DNA from: Verrucomicrobiales bacterium
GTDB taxonomy: Bacteria > Verrucomicrobiota > Verrucomicrobiia > Verrucomicrobiales > DEV007
Assembly: GCA_028280355.1 (NCBI GenBank)
Contig: JANQMB010000317.1
Coordinates: 1-64,000, forward strand
Length of the DNA: 64,000 nucleotides
Reading direction: 5' to 3'
The notes below the pieces were generated by a model that was given only the letters and a program-made list of their open reading frames with translations, ran no database searches and was not told the origin of the DNA. Positions 9,580 through 18,895 of this stretch are shown here, piece after piece. The stretch's first letter is position 1; every line of letters starts with the position of its first letter. Both the position numbers and the translations under genes were made by a program.

Positions 9580-12500
9580 ACCGAGACGAAGGCGACCTAC
9601 CGGCGGGCGAAGGGGAATTCGATACGTTGATGCTGGCGCTCGGCTCCGGTGAGATCACCGATGCCGAGCGGGCCCGCCTATCGGAGATCATCGAGGCCGA
9701 CCCGGTGGCGCGCGAGGCCTATCTAGACTACATGCTGGCCGACGCCGCACTGCAGTGGCATTTCGGGGCGGTCGAGTCGGGGGGGGACGTCCTGTCGCCA
9801 TCCGGGCAGCGGCCCGCACCCCCCACACGCGGGAACGCGCGCCGCTGGATTGTCCCGCTGGCCGCCGCGGCCTGCATGGCCCTCGCCTTCGCCGTCTACG
9901 AAATCTTGTCGCCGCCCCGGGAGGGGGGGGCGCCTGCCGACGGCGACGGAGGGGGGGCAGGCCACGTCTCCCCCCCCCCGGTCTCGCCATCCGGCCGTTC
10001 CTACGCCGACCCGGTGGCGATCCCCGGCTGGTCACTGCTGGTCGGGGTCGACACCGACTATCATATCCTCGCCGACCATACCGTCCAGCTCGACTCCGGC
10101 GAGCTCCACGCGGCGGCGACGGATCCAGCCTCCCCCGCGCACCCCGAACTCCTCGTCCGCACCGCCGATGGTGACATCAGGGCGAGCGGCACACGCATTT
10201 ACATCACCGCCTCAAACGACGGGGCTCCCGACCAAACCCAACCCGATACCTCTGGATCCCCAAATCCCACGCAAACCGCAATGAAGACACCAGCCGCTAT
10301 CAATACCCTGACCCGCGTATTCATCATTGCTGGGATGGCCGCCATCAGCAACGGGGCCGGCTCGGCTCAGGGGGGCGCCGGTGACCAGCTCGAGGCGCGC
10401 GATGGCAAGTCGCCGCAAAAACTGCAGAAGGACGGCAACTACAAGGAGGCCTACGCGATCTACCACAAGTTGCTGCTCGACCCCGCCCACGGTGGCCAGG
10501 CGGCCGCCGCGGACGTCGCCTCGGCCCACGACTGTTTGAGGCGCCTCAACCGGATCGTCGAGTGGGACGCCTTCGCCGCGGAAGTGGTCGCCGCCCACGG
10601 CGAGGACTGGCGCGTGCTGCACTCGGTGGCGAAACAGTTCCAGCACACCCAGCACTACGGTTCGGTAGTTGGCGGCGAGTTCGAACGTGGCAACTACAGC
10701 GGGCGCTACATCGACACCAGCCAACGCGACCGCCTGCACGCGCTACAGCTGTTCCAGCAGGCGCTCGGCCAGATGGCGGACGAAAAGGACGGGGCGGCGC
10801 TGGCCGGGTTCTACGCCGATTTCGCCAGCGCCGTGAAGGCGAACGGCGACTGGCGCCTACAGCTCCTCTCCGACCTGGGCCAGCTGCCCGACTACGGCGT
10901 CCCCATCTACTACAGCAACGTTTCGGGCGCCCCCGTCAAGGCGGACGGCAGCCCGGTCTACTATGAGGTCCCGGAGAGTTGGGAGGCGGCGGCCAACGAC
11001 GGCGAGCGCTGGCGCTGGCTGGTGGCGCAGATGGTGAAGGTCGACCCTGCTCGCGCCGCCGCCGCCAAACTCGAATACGCCAACTTCCTCCAAAGGCAGT
11101 TCGGGGTGCAGACGATGGGTCATGCGCCACGGCTCGGTGAAGACGGCAAACCAGAGGAGGGCGTCTATGCGGTGCACACGCTCGAGGACGGGGAGACCAT
11201 CGCCCGCCTCGCCACCGGCATCCGCCGTTGGGAGCTCCCCAAAAGGCACGACTTCGTCAGCCTCTATCGAGAGATCGGCTCCGACAAGCCAGTGCGCAAG
11301 CCGACGCCGATCAGGGATCTGTCCTACAAGGTCTACCACGGCGACTGGGACAAGTTGCCAGATTTCTCAGAGCTGCAGCCGGCACACGAGGGCGAGTTGG
11401 AGTCCGGGCTTTTCGATATCTCGGTCGCCGGGCGGGGCGACCACTTCGGGGTGGTGTTCGAGGGCACCCTCCGGGTCGAGGAGGCGGGCGAATACACCTT
11501 CTGGGTCAATTCTGACGACGGCGCCGCCCTCTTTGTCGGCGACGGGTTCAAGGTGGACAACGACGGCCTGCACGGCATCGACACCGGCAACAAGGGCGTG
11601 GTCAAACTCGACGAGGGGGAGCACCCGATCCGGGTGACCGTCTTCGAGAAGACCGGTGCCGAGGGCATCGTGGTCAGCTGGCAGGGGCCGGCGACGGGCG
11701 GCGGGCGACAGTTCCTCTCGGTCGGCGGCCGCGTCACCGTCCCGGCGGAGCAGGCGCTCGACGCGCTGGCGGGGGTCTACGAGAACCGCCTGCAGTACCC
11801 GCAGGCCGCCGCGGTCTGGAGGGAAGTGATCGAGCACTTCGGGCCGGGGCACAACGGCCACCGGCGCGACCGGCTGTCACAGATCGTCGACAACTGGGGG
11901 CGCTTCGAGAACACCCAGGCCTTCACCAAGGGCGGCGACACCACGCTCGGATACGTGTTCCGCAACGGCGAGAAACTTGAGCTCCGCGCCACTGCCATCA
12001 AGGTCGAGACGCTGCTGGAGGAGATCAAGACCTACCTCAAATCGAACCCGAAAGAGCCCAAGCACCACAAGATCGACCCGGGTTCCCTCGGCCACCGGCT
12101 GGTGATGGAGAACGAAGAGAAGTTCCTCGGCGAGGTCGCCGCGGAATGGGAGGTGGAGCTGGAGCCGCGCGAGCGCCACTGGGATCGGCGCATCGACGTG
12201 GCGGTGCCGGTCGACAAAGCCGGGGCGTACCTCGTCGAGGGCACGCTCGCCGACGGCAACACGAGCCGCCTCATCGTCTGGATCAACGACACCGCCATCG
12301 TCAGCAAACCGTTGGACAGACGGCAGCTCTACTTCGTCGCCGACTCCACCACCGGCAAGCCGGTGGCGGGGGCGAACCTCGAGTTCTTCGGATACCGCAC
12401 CCGCTGGTTGTCGGAGCGCGAGGGCGGGCGCGACCGCCACGAGACGGACACGCTCAATTTCGCCGAGGCCAGCGACGCCCAGGGGCTCTGCTACCCCGAC

Positions 12501-15500
12501 CCGGAGGATCTGAAGAAGGACTACAACTGGCTGGTGACGGTCCGCGACGGCGAGGCCGGGCAGGGAGGCCGCCTCGCGATCCTCGGGTTCGCCGGCGTCT
12601 GGTCGGCCGACTACAACTTCGCCAACTTCCAGGCGAGCAAGGCCTACGCGGTAACCGACCGGCCGCTCTACCGTCCGGGCGCCACCGTGAACCTCAAGGC
12701 CTGGGTGCGCGCGGCGCGCTACGACATGGCCTGGGTCTCGCACTTCGCGGGCAAGAGGTTCAAAGTCCTGGTCCACAACCCGAAGGGCGAGGCGATCTAC
12801 GAGAAGGATCTCACTGCCGGCGAGTTCGGTGGCATCAGTGGGGCGCTCGAACTCCCCGAGGACGCGACCTTGGGCAACTACCAGCTGGCGGTGTTCGCCA
12901 GGCCGTTCGTCGACCCCTTCACCAACAAGCGTCACAAGGAGCGCCACCTCGGCGGCACCAGCTTCCGGGTGGAGGAATACAAGAAACCGGAGTTCCAGGT
13001 GGCCGTGGTGCCGCCGTCCGAGCCGACCGAGCTCGGCGAGAAGATCACCGCCAAGGTGAGCGCGAAGTACTACTTCGGGGCACCGGTGCGCAACGCCAAG
13101 GTGCACTACAAGGTCGAGCGCACCGCCCACACCGCGCGCTGGACCCCGCCGCGACCGTGGGACTGGTTCTACGGCAAAGGCTACTGGTGGCACCACCAGG
13201 AGTACCACTGGTATCCGGGCTGGGACGACTGGGGCTGCTGGATCTGGCCGGCCGGCGGGTGGAACCCGGCCGAGATCGTCGCCGAGAACACGGTCGAGAT
13301 CGGCCCCGACGGGACGGTCGAGATCGACATCGAGACCGACGTCGCCAAGGAGCTGTTCGGCAACACCGACCACCGCTATTCCATCACCGCAGAGGTTATC
13401 GACGAGTCGCGACGGACGATCGTCGGCAGCGGTTCGGTGATCGCCGCGCGCCAGCCCTTCGAGATCTACAGCTGGCTCAGCGGCGGCCACTTCAGGGTGG
13501 GCGACAACTTCGACGCCCATTTCAAAGCGCGGACCGCCGACGGCAAGCCCGTGGGCGGCAGCGGCACGGTGACGCTCTATAAGGTCAGCTACGACGAGGA
13601 GGGCGTGCCCAGCGAGAAGAAGGTCGCCGATTGGAAGGCCGCCCCAGACGAGGCGGGTTCGGCGAGCCAGCGCATCGCCGCCAGCGAGGCGGGCCACTAC
13701 CGCGTGGCCTACAAGTTGACCGACACCAAGGGCAACACCCGCGAGGGCGCGACCATGGCGGTGGTCCGCGGCGGCGGCGACGACGGCAGCGGGTTCCGCT
13801 TCAACGATCTCGAGGTCGTCCTGGACAAGGCGGAGTACAAGCCTGGCGAACGGGTCAAGGTGCTCATCAACACCGACCAGGAGGACAGCACGGTGGCCTT
13901 CTTCGTCCGTCCCGCGGGCGGGATCTATAAGAAGCCTGAGATCCTGTCGCTCGGGGGTCGCAGCATCGAGCGCGAGGTCGAGGTCGGCATCGCCGATATG
14001 CCGAACTTCTACGTCGAGGCGATCACGGTGGTCGACGGCCGCCTGCACACCCAGGTGAAGCAGGTCGTCGTTCCGCCGGAGAAGCGCGTGCTGACCGTCG
14101 AGGTCACGCCGTCCTCGGAGAGATACAAACCGGGCGAAAAGGGCAAAGTGAACGTCCGCCTGCTGGACGCCAGCGGCGAACCCTTCGTCGGCGAGACCGT
14201 GCTGAGCATCTACGACAAGTCGCTCGAGTACATCTCCGGCGGACACCCCGCCGGCGACATCCGCGCCCACTTCTGGAAGTGGCGCCGCAACCACGAGGCC
14301 AATCATCAGGTGAGCCTCGGCGGATCCTATGACCAACTGCTCAAGCGAGGCGAGAAGGGCATGGGGCACGTCGGGGTGTTCGGCCGCGGCCTGGCAGACT
14401 ATGGGAGCAGAGCCCTTCCCGGTGGGCCAGGGCCTGGGGGAGGAGCCGGGGCTCAATGGGGGGCATTCCAACTCCGCTCTGCCGAAGGGATCGGAGGCCG
14501 TTTCTCGAGGGGGGGCGCCCTGGATTTTGCCGGAAACAGCGCATTCGATGAGGCCGGAGAGTCTGAGGGCGGCGTCCTGTTGGATGAATTCCTAGAGGAT
14601 TCGAGGGGCGCCGATACGGGCTCTTTTAATGCCGGTGTTGATCCGGGCGACTCTGGTGGCGGCTCCCCGACCCCTATCTCGATCCGCAAAGACTTCGCTG
14701 ACAGCGCCTTCTGGTCGGCGGGGGTGGTCACGGACGCGGCGGGCAACGCGGAGATCGCGGTCGAGATGCCGGAGAACCTGACCACCTGGAAGGTTCTCGC
14801 CTGGGGGCTCGGCGACGGCACGGTGGTCGGCTCGGGCGAGGCGGAGGTGATCACCAGCAAAGACCTCCTCATCCGCATGCAGGCGCCGCGCTTCTTCGTC
14901 GAGAAGGACGAGGTGGTGCTCAGCGCCAACGTCCACAACTACCTCGAGGACGCGCAGGACGTGAAGGTCACCCTGGAGACCGAGGGCGGGCACCTAGCGC
15001 TCGCCGAGGGCGGCGCGCAGCACCAGGACGTCCGTATCGCCCCCGGCGAGGACAGCCGGGTCGACTGGCGGGTGCGCGTCTCCGGCGAGGGCGAGGCCGT
15101 CGTGCGCATGCTAGCGGTCGCCGCCGGTGACTCCGACGCGATGGAGATGCGCTTCCCAGTGTTCATCCACGGCGCCCTCAAGACCGAGTCCTGGAGCGGC
15201 GTCGTCGCGGCGGACCGGGAGGGCGCGGAGCTGAAATTCTCGGTGCCCGAGGAGCGGCGCCCGGAGCAGACCCACCTCGAGATCCGCTACTCGCCGAGCA
15301 TCGCGATGAGCATGGTCGACGCATTGCCCTACCTCGCCACCTACCCCTATAAGAACTGCGAGAGCACGGTGAACCGTTTCCTGCCGGCGGTGGTCACCCA
15401 GAAGATCCTCAAGGACATGGGGGTCGACCTGGCCGCGGTGAAGCAGAAACGCAACAACCTCAACCCTCAGGAGATCGGCGACCCGGCGAAGCGGGCCGCG

Positions 15501-16979
15501 CAGTGGAAGCGGCACGGGGAGAACAACCCCGTGTGGGACGAGGCCGAGCTGGCGAGGATGGTCAAGGCCGGGCTCAGGGATCTAAGTTCGATCCAGAACG
15601 GCGACGGTGGTTTCCCGTGGTTCCGCGGCGGCCACTCCGGCGCCCACACGACCGCGGGGACCGTGCATGGGCTGTTGCTGGCGAAGGCGAACGGCGTGGC
15701 GCTGGTGCCCGGGATGCTCGAGCGCGGCGTCGCCTGGTTGGAGGGCTACCAGAAGGGGGAGGTCGACAAGATCAAGAACGCCGAGCGCAAGAGGCGGCCG
15801 TGGAAGCCGCGGGCCGACAACCTCGACGCCTACGTGGCGATGGTGCTCGCCGAGGCGGGCAAGTCGAACGAGGAGATGAACACCTTCCTCTACCGCGACC
15901 GCACCGAGCTGGCCGTCTACGCCAAGGCCCTGGCCGGCATCGCCTTCCACCTGTTGGGCAAGGAGCGGGAGCGCGACATGCTGGTGCGCAACATCCGCCA
16001 GTTCCAGGTCGAGGACCCCGAGAACCAGAGCACCTACCTGGAGCTCGGCAACGCCGGATACTGGTACTACTGGTACGGCAACGAGGTCGAGGCGCACGCC
16101 GCCTACCTCAAGCTGCTGAGCCTCGTCGCCCCGGAGGACCCCGCCACCGCCGGCCTCGCCAAATACCTGCTCAACAACCGCAAGCACGGCAGCTACTGGC
16201 ACTCGACCCGCGACACCGCGTTCTCGATCGAGGCGCTGGCGGCCTACGCGAAGGCGAGCGGCGAGGCTGAGCCGGACATGACCATCGAGGTGATCGTCGA
16301 CGGCGAGAAGCGCAAGGAGGTCACCGTCGACGGCAGCAACCTGTTCACCTTCGACAACGTGATCGAGCTGTCCGGCGATGCCGTCAGCGGCGGGGCGCAC
16401 AAGGTCGAGTTCCGCAAGAGGGGTGATGGACCGCTCTACTTCAACACCTACCTGACGGTGTTCAGCCTCGAGGACTTCATCCGCAAGGCCGGGTTGGAGA
16501 TCAAGGTGGAGCGCAATTTCTATCTCGTCGACCGGGGCAGCACGACCATCAAGGCCGCCGGGGCGCGCAACCAGGTGGTCGACTTCAAGACCGGTTTCGA
16601 CAAGCGCAAGAGGTTGGCCTCCGGGGACCGGCTGGCGATCGGCGACATCGTCGAGGTCGAACTGGTCCTAGAGAGCAAGAACGACTACGAGTACATCATG
16701 TTCGAGGACCGCAAGGCGGCGGGCTTCGAGCCGGTGCAACTGCGCAGCGGGCACGCCCGCCCTGGTGGCCTCGGTGCCTACATGGAGCTGCGCGACGAGC
16801 GCGTGGCCTTCTTCGTGCGGCGCCTGGCGCGCGGCAAGCACAGCCTCAGCTACCGGCTGCGCGCCGAGGTCCCCGGGACGTTCAGCGCCCTGCCGGCCAA
16901 CGGCAACGGCGTCTACGCCCCGGAGCTACGCGCCAACTCCGACGAGCTGAAGATATCGATCACCGATCCGGGAGAGTGA
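9576..16979 (+). CDS. FecR-like/anti-sigma segment fused in frame to a giant alpha-2-macroglobulin-like protein with PA14
   Basis: One uninterrupted 2467-residue frame. Residues 1-115 look like the cytoplasmic part of a verrucomicrobial FecR-type regulator (EADPVAREAYLDYMLADAAL) followed by a membrane helix (RRWIVPLAAAACMALAFAV). A short FecR beta-domain follows, ending near GTRIYI, far shorter than a full FecR. A second signal-like segment begins with Met at base 10281 (KTPAAINTLTRVFIIAGMAA), so an independent A2M gene may start there. From 10281 on there are a TPR-like stretch, a PA14 domain (about residues 346-480, EYTFWVNSDDGA), MG2 (AVTDRPLYRPGATV near 787), the A2M core (MPENLTTWKVLAWGLGDG) and the alpha-toroid. 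The thioester position reads YPYKNCESTVNRF in place of the usual GCxEQ, so the covalent trap appears lost. Bacterial A2Ms are periplasmic protease traps. Confidence 0.88.
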   Translation: MNRDEGDLPAGEGEFDTLMLALGSGEITDAERARLSEIIEADPVAREAYLDYMLADAALQWHFGAVESGGDVLSPSGQRPAPPTRGNARRWIVPLAAAACMALAFAVYEILSPPREGGAPADGDGGGAGHVSPPPVSPSGRSYADPVAIPGWSLLVGVDTDYHILADHTVQLDSGELHAAATDPASPAHPELLVRTADGDIRASGTRIYITASNDGAPDQTQPDTSGSPNPTQTAMKTPAAINTLTRVFIIAGMAAISNGAGSAQGGAGDQLEARDGKSPQKLQKDGNYKEAYAIYHKLLLDPAHGGQAAAADVASAHDCLRRLNRIVEWDAFAAEVVAAHGEDWRVLHSVAKQFQHTQHYGSVVGGEFERGNYSGRYIDTSQRDRLHALQLFQQALGQMADEKDGAALAGFYADFASAVKANGDWRLQLLSDLGQLPDYGVPIYYSNVSGAPVKADGSPVYYEVPESWEAAANDGERWRWLVAQMVKVDPARAAAAKLEYANFLQRQFGVQTMGHAPRLGEDGKPEEGVYAVHTLEDGETIARLATGIRRWELPKRHDFVSLYREIGSDKPVRKPTPIRDLSYKVYHGDWDKLPDFSELQPAHEGELESGLFDISVAGRGDHFGVVFEGTLRVEEAGEYTFWVNSDDGAALFVGDGFKVDNDGLHGIDTGNKGVVKLDEGEHPIRVTVFEKTGAEGIVVSWQGPATGGGRQFLSVGGRVTVPAEQALDALAGVYENRLQYPQAAAVWREVIEHFGPGHNGHRRDRLSQIVDNWGRFENTQAFTKGGDTTLGYVFRNGEKLELRATAIKVETLLEEIKTYLKSNPKEPKHHKIDPGSLGHRLVMENEEKFLGEVAAEWEVELEPRERHWDRRIDVAVPVDKAGAYLVEGTLADGNTSRLIVWINDTAIVSKPLDRRQLYFVADSTTGKPVAGANLEFFGYRTRWLSEREGGRDRHETDTLNFAEASDAQGLCYPDPEDLKKDYNWLVTVRDGEAGQGGRLAILGFAGVWSADYNFANFQASKAYAVTDRPLYRPGATVNLKAWVRAARYDMAWVSHFAGKRFKVLVHNPKGEAIYEKDLTAGEFGGISGALELPEDATLGNYQLAVFARPFVDPFTNKRHKERHLGGTSFRVEEYKKPEFQVAVVPPSEPTELGEKITAKVSAKYYFGAPVRNAKVHYKVERTAHTARWTPPRPWDWFYGKGYWWHHQEYHWYPGWDDWGCWIWPAGGWNPAEIVAENTVEIGPDGTVEIDIETDVAKELFGNTDHRYSITAEVIDESRRTIVGSGSVIAARQPFEIYSWLSGGHFRVGDNFDAHFKARTADGKPVGGSGTVTLYKVSYDEEGVPSEKKVADWKAAPDEAGSASQRIAASEAGHYRVAYKLTDTKGNTREGATMAVVRGGGDDGSGFRFNDLEVVLDKAEYKPGERVKVLINTDQEDSTVAFFVRPAGGIYKKPEILSLGGRSIEREVEVGIADMPNFYVEAITVVDGRLHTQVKQVVVPPEKRVLTVEVTPSSERYKPGEKGKVNVRLLDASGEPFVGETVLSIYDKSLEYISGGHPAGDIRAHFWKWRRNHEANHQVSLGGSYDQLLKRGEKGMGHVGVFGRGLADYGSRALPGGPGPGGGAGAQWGAFQLRSAEGIGGRFSRGGALDFAGNSAFDEAGESEGGVLLDEFLEDSRGADTGSFNAGVDPGDSGGGSPTPISIRKDFADSAFWSAGVVTDAAGNAEIAVEMPENLTTWKVLAWGLGDGTVVGSGEAEVITSKDLLIRMQAPRFFVEKDEVVLSANVHNYLEDAQDVKVTLETEGGHLALAEGGAQHQDVRIAPGEDSRVDWRVRVSGEGEAVVRMLAVAAGDSDAMEMRFPVFIHGALKTESWSGVVAADREGAELKFSVPEERRPEQTHLEIRYSPSIAMSMVDALPYLATYPYKNCESTVNRFLPAVVTQKILKDMGVDLAAVKQKRNNLNPQEIGDPAKRAAQWKRHGENNPVWDEAELARMVKAGLRDLSSIQNGDGGFPWFRGGHSGAHTTAGTVHGLLLAKANGVALVPGMLERGVAWLEGYQKGEVDKIKNAERKRRPWKPRADNLDAYVAMVLAEAGKSNEEMNTFLYRDRTELAVYAKALAGIAFHLLGKERERDMLVRNIRQFQVEDPENQSTYLELGNAGYWYYWYGNEVEAHAAYLKLLSLVAPEDPATAGLAKYLLNNRKHGSYWHSTRDTAFSIEALAAYAKASGEAEPDMTIEVIVDGEKRKEVTVDGSNLFTFDNVIELSGDAVSGGAHKVEFRKRGDGPLYFNTYLTVFSLEDFIRKAGLEIKVERNFYLVDRGSTTIKAAGARNQVVDFKTGFDKRKRLASGDRLAIGDIVEVELVLESKNDYEYIMFEDRKAAGFEPVQLRSGHARPGGLGAYMELRDERVAFFVRRLARGKHSLSYRLRAEVPGTFSALPANGNGVYAPELRANSDELKISITDPGE
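10281..10283 (+). other. probable internal translation start of the A2M portion
   Basis: In-frame ATG followed by a basic N-terminus and a hydrophobic stretch ending near SNGAGSAQGG, typical of a cleavable signal peptide. No clear Shine-Dalgarno sequence precedes it. If used, the region 9576-10280 would be a separate, unterminated FecR-like reading frame. Confidence 0.5.
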
Positions 16980-16987
16980 GGCTCCCA

Positions 16988-17014
16988 GGGGGGGCGACCG
17001 CCGGTCGCCCCCCC
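16988..17014 (+). terminator. strong hairpin after the A2M gene
   Basis: A perfect 12-bp GC stem (16988-16999 with 17003-17014) and a 3-base loop, 8 bases after the stop. There is no T tract, so intrinsic termination is likely but not certain. Confidence 0.65.
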
Positions 17015-17204
17015 ACCCGGGGCACCCTCGGAGGGAGGGGGCGGGAATCCTGTGCTGGCTAGGGCACTTTAAGTGAACCCGTACCTTCTCCGCATCGCTC
17101 TCGGAGATCTCGGCACCGCCTGGCGCAGAGCGCCGTATTTCTTAGTGAAGCCAATCGGCAGAGCCGACCAAAGGAAGGATAAGATGTCTCTACCACCGGA
17201 TCTT

Positions 17205-17245
17205 TCGCGCGGTAGCGCGGGTAGGGCGCTCTCGCTGAGAGCGCC
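17205..17245. repeat. palindromic intergenic repeat (REP-like)
   Basis: Two adjacent hairpins: CGCGC-GGTA-GCGCG at 17206-17219, and GGCGCTCTC-GCT-GAGAGCGCC at 17225-17245. The rest of 17015-17304 holds no convincing gene. A REP-type or structured-RNA role is a guess from shape alone. Confidence 0.55.
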
Positions 17246-17304
17246 GTTGGGGGCGACGCCAGTCTTATCTGAGGAGAGCAACTCGTTCTAAAACGCCCTG
17301 GGCC

Positions 17305-17832
17305 TCACTCCCCTCCCCTCTTCCGGAAGGCCCGCGTCTCGTCTAGGAGAGCCTGGCAGTCACGCCTCACCACGTCCTTGCGGTTCGCCATCGCCTCTTC
17401 GAAGTCCCCCCGCAACGCGGCCACCTCCCTTTCCAGCCGCTCGACCCGCGCCCGCTCGACGATCGCCCACTGCTCGAAGCTCGCGTCCACCAGCTCCCGC
17501 AACTCCTCCTCCAACCGCTCGATCTCCCGCTCGTCCTCGCTCGCCACGATTTCGTCCGCTACCGCGACGGCGTCGAAGTCGATCTGATACATTTTTAGGT
17601 AGGCGGCCGCCGCCGGGCGGTCTCCCAATTCGAGCAGCCGCCCGTGCTCCCTCGCTGCGGCGGCGGCCTCCGCCACCGAGATTCGGTATCCCTCGGCGTC
17701 GGCGTCTCGCAGTGCGGCGATCTCGCGGCGGACCTCCGGCGCATGCTTCTCCAAGAACGCCATGGCCAGGTTCTCCTGATCGCCTCCGAAGAGAACCCCG
17801 CATGTCATGAACCAAAGGACGATTGCTTTCAT
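17305..17832 (-). CDS. secreted coiled-coil hypothetical protein of a sigma/anti-sigma operon
   Basis: 175 residues. The N-terminus MKAIVLWFMTCGVLFGG is a plausible signal peptide. The rest is almost entirely charged helix rich in Glu, Ala and Arg, with long heptad-like runs (EREIERLEEELRELVD), so an extended coiled coil in the periplasm is likely. It is the last gene of a three-gene minus-strand operon, 10 bases after the anti-sigma-like gene. By position it may sense or buffer the signal for that pair; no domain is recognised. Confidence 0.75.
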   Translation of the reverse strand: MKAIVLWFMTCGVLFGGDQENLAMAFLEKHAPEVRREIAALRDADAEGYRISVAEAAAAAREHGRLLELGDRPAAAAYLKMYQIDFDAVAVADEIVASEDEREIERLEEELRELVDASFEQWAIVERARVERLEREVAALRGDFEEAMANRKDVVRRDCQALLDETRAFRKRGGE

Positions 17833-17842
17833 AAGATTGAAT

Positions 17843-18313
17843 CTAAGAGGTTGCCGGGCGCCGGTAGCGGCCGGATCGGAACACCTCGCGAGCCTCGGCG
17901 AGCTGCCGTTCCAACTCCAAGGCCCTCCCGGAGATCTCGGCGGTCACGGTAAGACGTTCGCGAACAGGGTTCGAACCCGCCAGGCCGGTGCCCGGATCCG
18001 GGTCGTCCACCATCCTCGGTAAGAGGGCCAACAGCCCCCCGAACACCAGGGCAGCGGCTGCCCCGAGCGGCCACCACCTCATTGGAGCCGGTGGGGTCAG
18101 CGGCGTGTCCTCGCCCATGACGGCATCACCCACAAAGTTCCGCGGCGCCTTCGAGGCCCCCGCCAGATCCCGGTCGACAAACCTCGCCAGCTCGGCGAGC
18201 TCCGGGTCTTTCGCGATGGCCTCCTCCAGGGCGGGCACCCGCTCCTCGGGCAGTTCGCCCGACGAGCGCAGCAGGATCTCGTTCTCCCAATACTCTCTGT
18301 CCGGCTCCGTCAT
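17843..18313 (-). CDS. putative membrane-anchored anti-sigma factor
   Basis: 156 residues from the ATG at 18313, which overlaps the sigma gene stop (ATGA). The N-terminal ~75 residues are acidic helices (LPEERVPALEEAIAKDPELAELARF), resembling the cytoplasmic part of zinc-less anti-sigma factors. One transmembrane helix (WWPLGAAAALVFGGLLALL) follows, then a periplasmic tail with a helix (RALELERQLAEAREVF). Size, topology and position directly after an ECF sigma gene support the role. The signal it senses is unknown. Confidence 0.8.
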   Translation of the reverse strand: MTEPDREYWENEILLRSSGELPEERVPALEEAIAKDPELAELARFVDRDLAGASKAPRNFVGDAVMGEDTPLTPPAPMRWWPLGAAAALVFGGLLALLPRMVDDPDPGTGLAGSNPVRERLTVTAEISGRALELERQLAEAREVFRSGRYRRPATS

Positions 18314-18858
18314 CTCGATCTCTCCAGCTGCTCCCGCAGGCGGCGTGTGGCGTTTCTCATCCTCCCCAACACGGTGTTCAGCGGCGCCCCGGTCCGCACT
18401 GCGATCTCGCGGAACTTCAAGTCCTCGTCTAAGCGCAACAGGACCACCTCCCTCTCCGCCTCCGGCAGTCCCTCGATCGCCCGGCGCAGCAGGGCCGACC
18501 GCTCGACGTCCTCCAGATCCCCGTCTTCCTCCGACGCCAGGGCGCCTAGCTGCTCGGGTTCGGTGCCCAGCTCCCGCTCGCCGATTCTCTTCCTCCGCTT
18601 CGCGGTCGCCGCCGCCTGGTTGCGCGCAATCTGGAACAGCCACGCCCGGAACCGTCCTCGGTGCTCGTATTTCGGCAGCCCCTTCACGATCCGCACGAAG
18701 GTTTCCTGCGCGGCGTCCTCCGCATCTGCCCGGTTCCTCAACGAGCGCAGGAGGAAGCCGAACACCGGGTCGTTCCACTGTCTCAGCAAGGTTGTCATCG
18801 CATCTCGATCGCCACCCTGTGCGGCCAATATCAGCGTCTCGTCGGGTTCCTCGGTCAC
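18310..18858 (-). CDS. ECF sigma factor (RpoE-like)
   Basis: 182 residues. Region 2 contains DAEDAAQETFVRIV and the -10 recognition helix RFRAWLFQIARNQAA; region 4 contains LPEAEREVVLLRLDEDLKFREIA followed by a helix-turn-helix (TGAPLNTVLGRMRNATRRL). These are classic ECF motifs. It opens a three-gene operon with an anti-sigma-like gene (4-base overlap) and a coiled-coil protein, an arrangement that suggests envelope-stress control with autoregulation, although I do not see a defined promoter. Confidence 0.95.
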   Translation of the reverse strand: MTEEPDETLILAAQGGDRDAMTTLLRQWNDPVFGFLLRSLRNRADAEDAAQETFVRIVKGLPKYEHRGRFRAWLFQIARNQAAATAKRRKRIGERELGTEPEQLGALASEEDGDLEDVERSALLRRAIEGLPEAEREVVLLRLDEDLKFREIAVRTGAPLNTVLGRMRNATRRLREQLERSR

Positions 18859-18895
18859 ACCGTCAGGATGGCTCCGTCCCAGTCTTGGCGGAAAG

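Noticed and set aside
11877-14471. An 864-residue minus-strand reading frame inside the A2M gene
   Set aside because: Low-complexity Val/Asp/Arg/His shadow of the A2M reading frame, without domain motifs.
17069-17291. Two overlapping small ORFs on opposite strands
   Set aside because: Both run over the palindromic repeat and show no protein-like pattern; regarded as non-coding.
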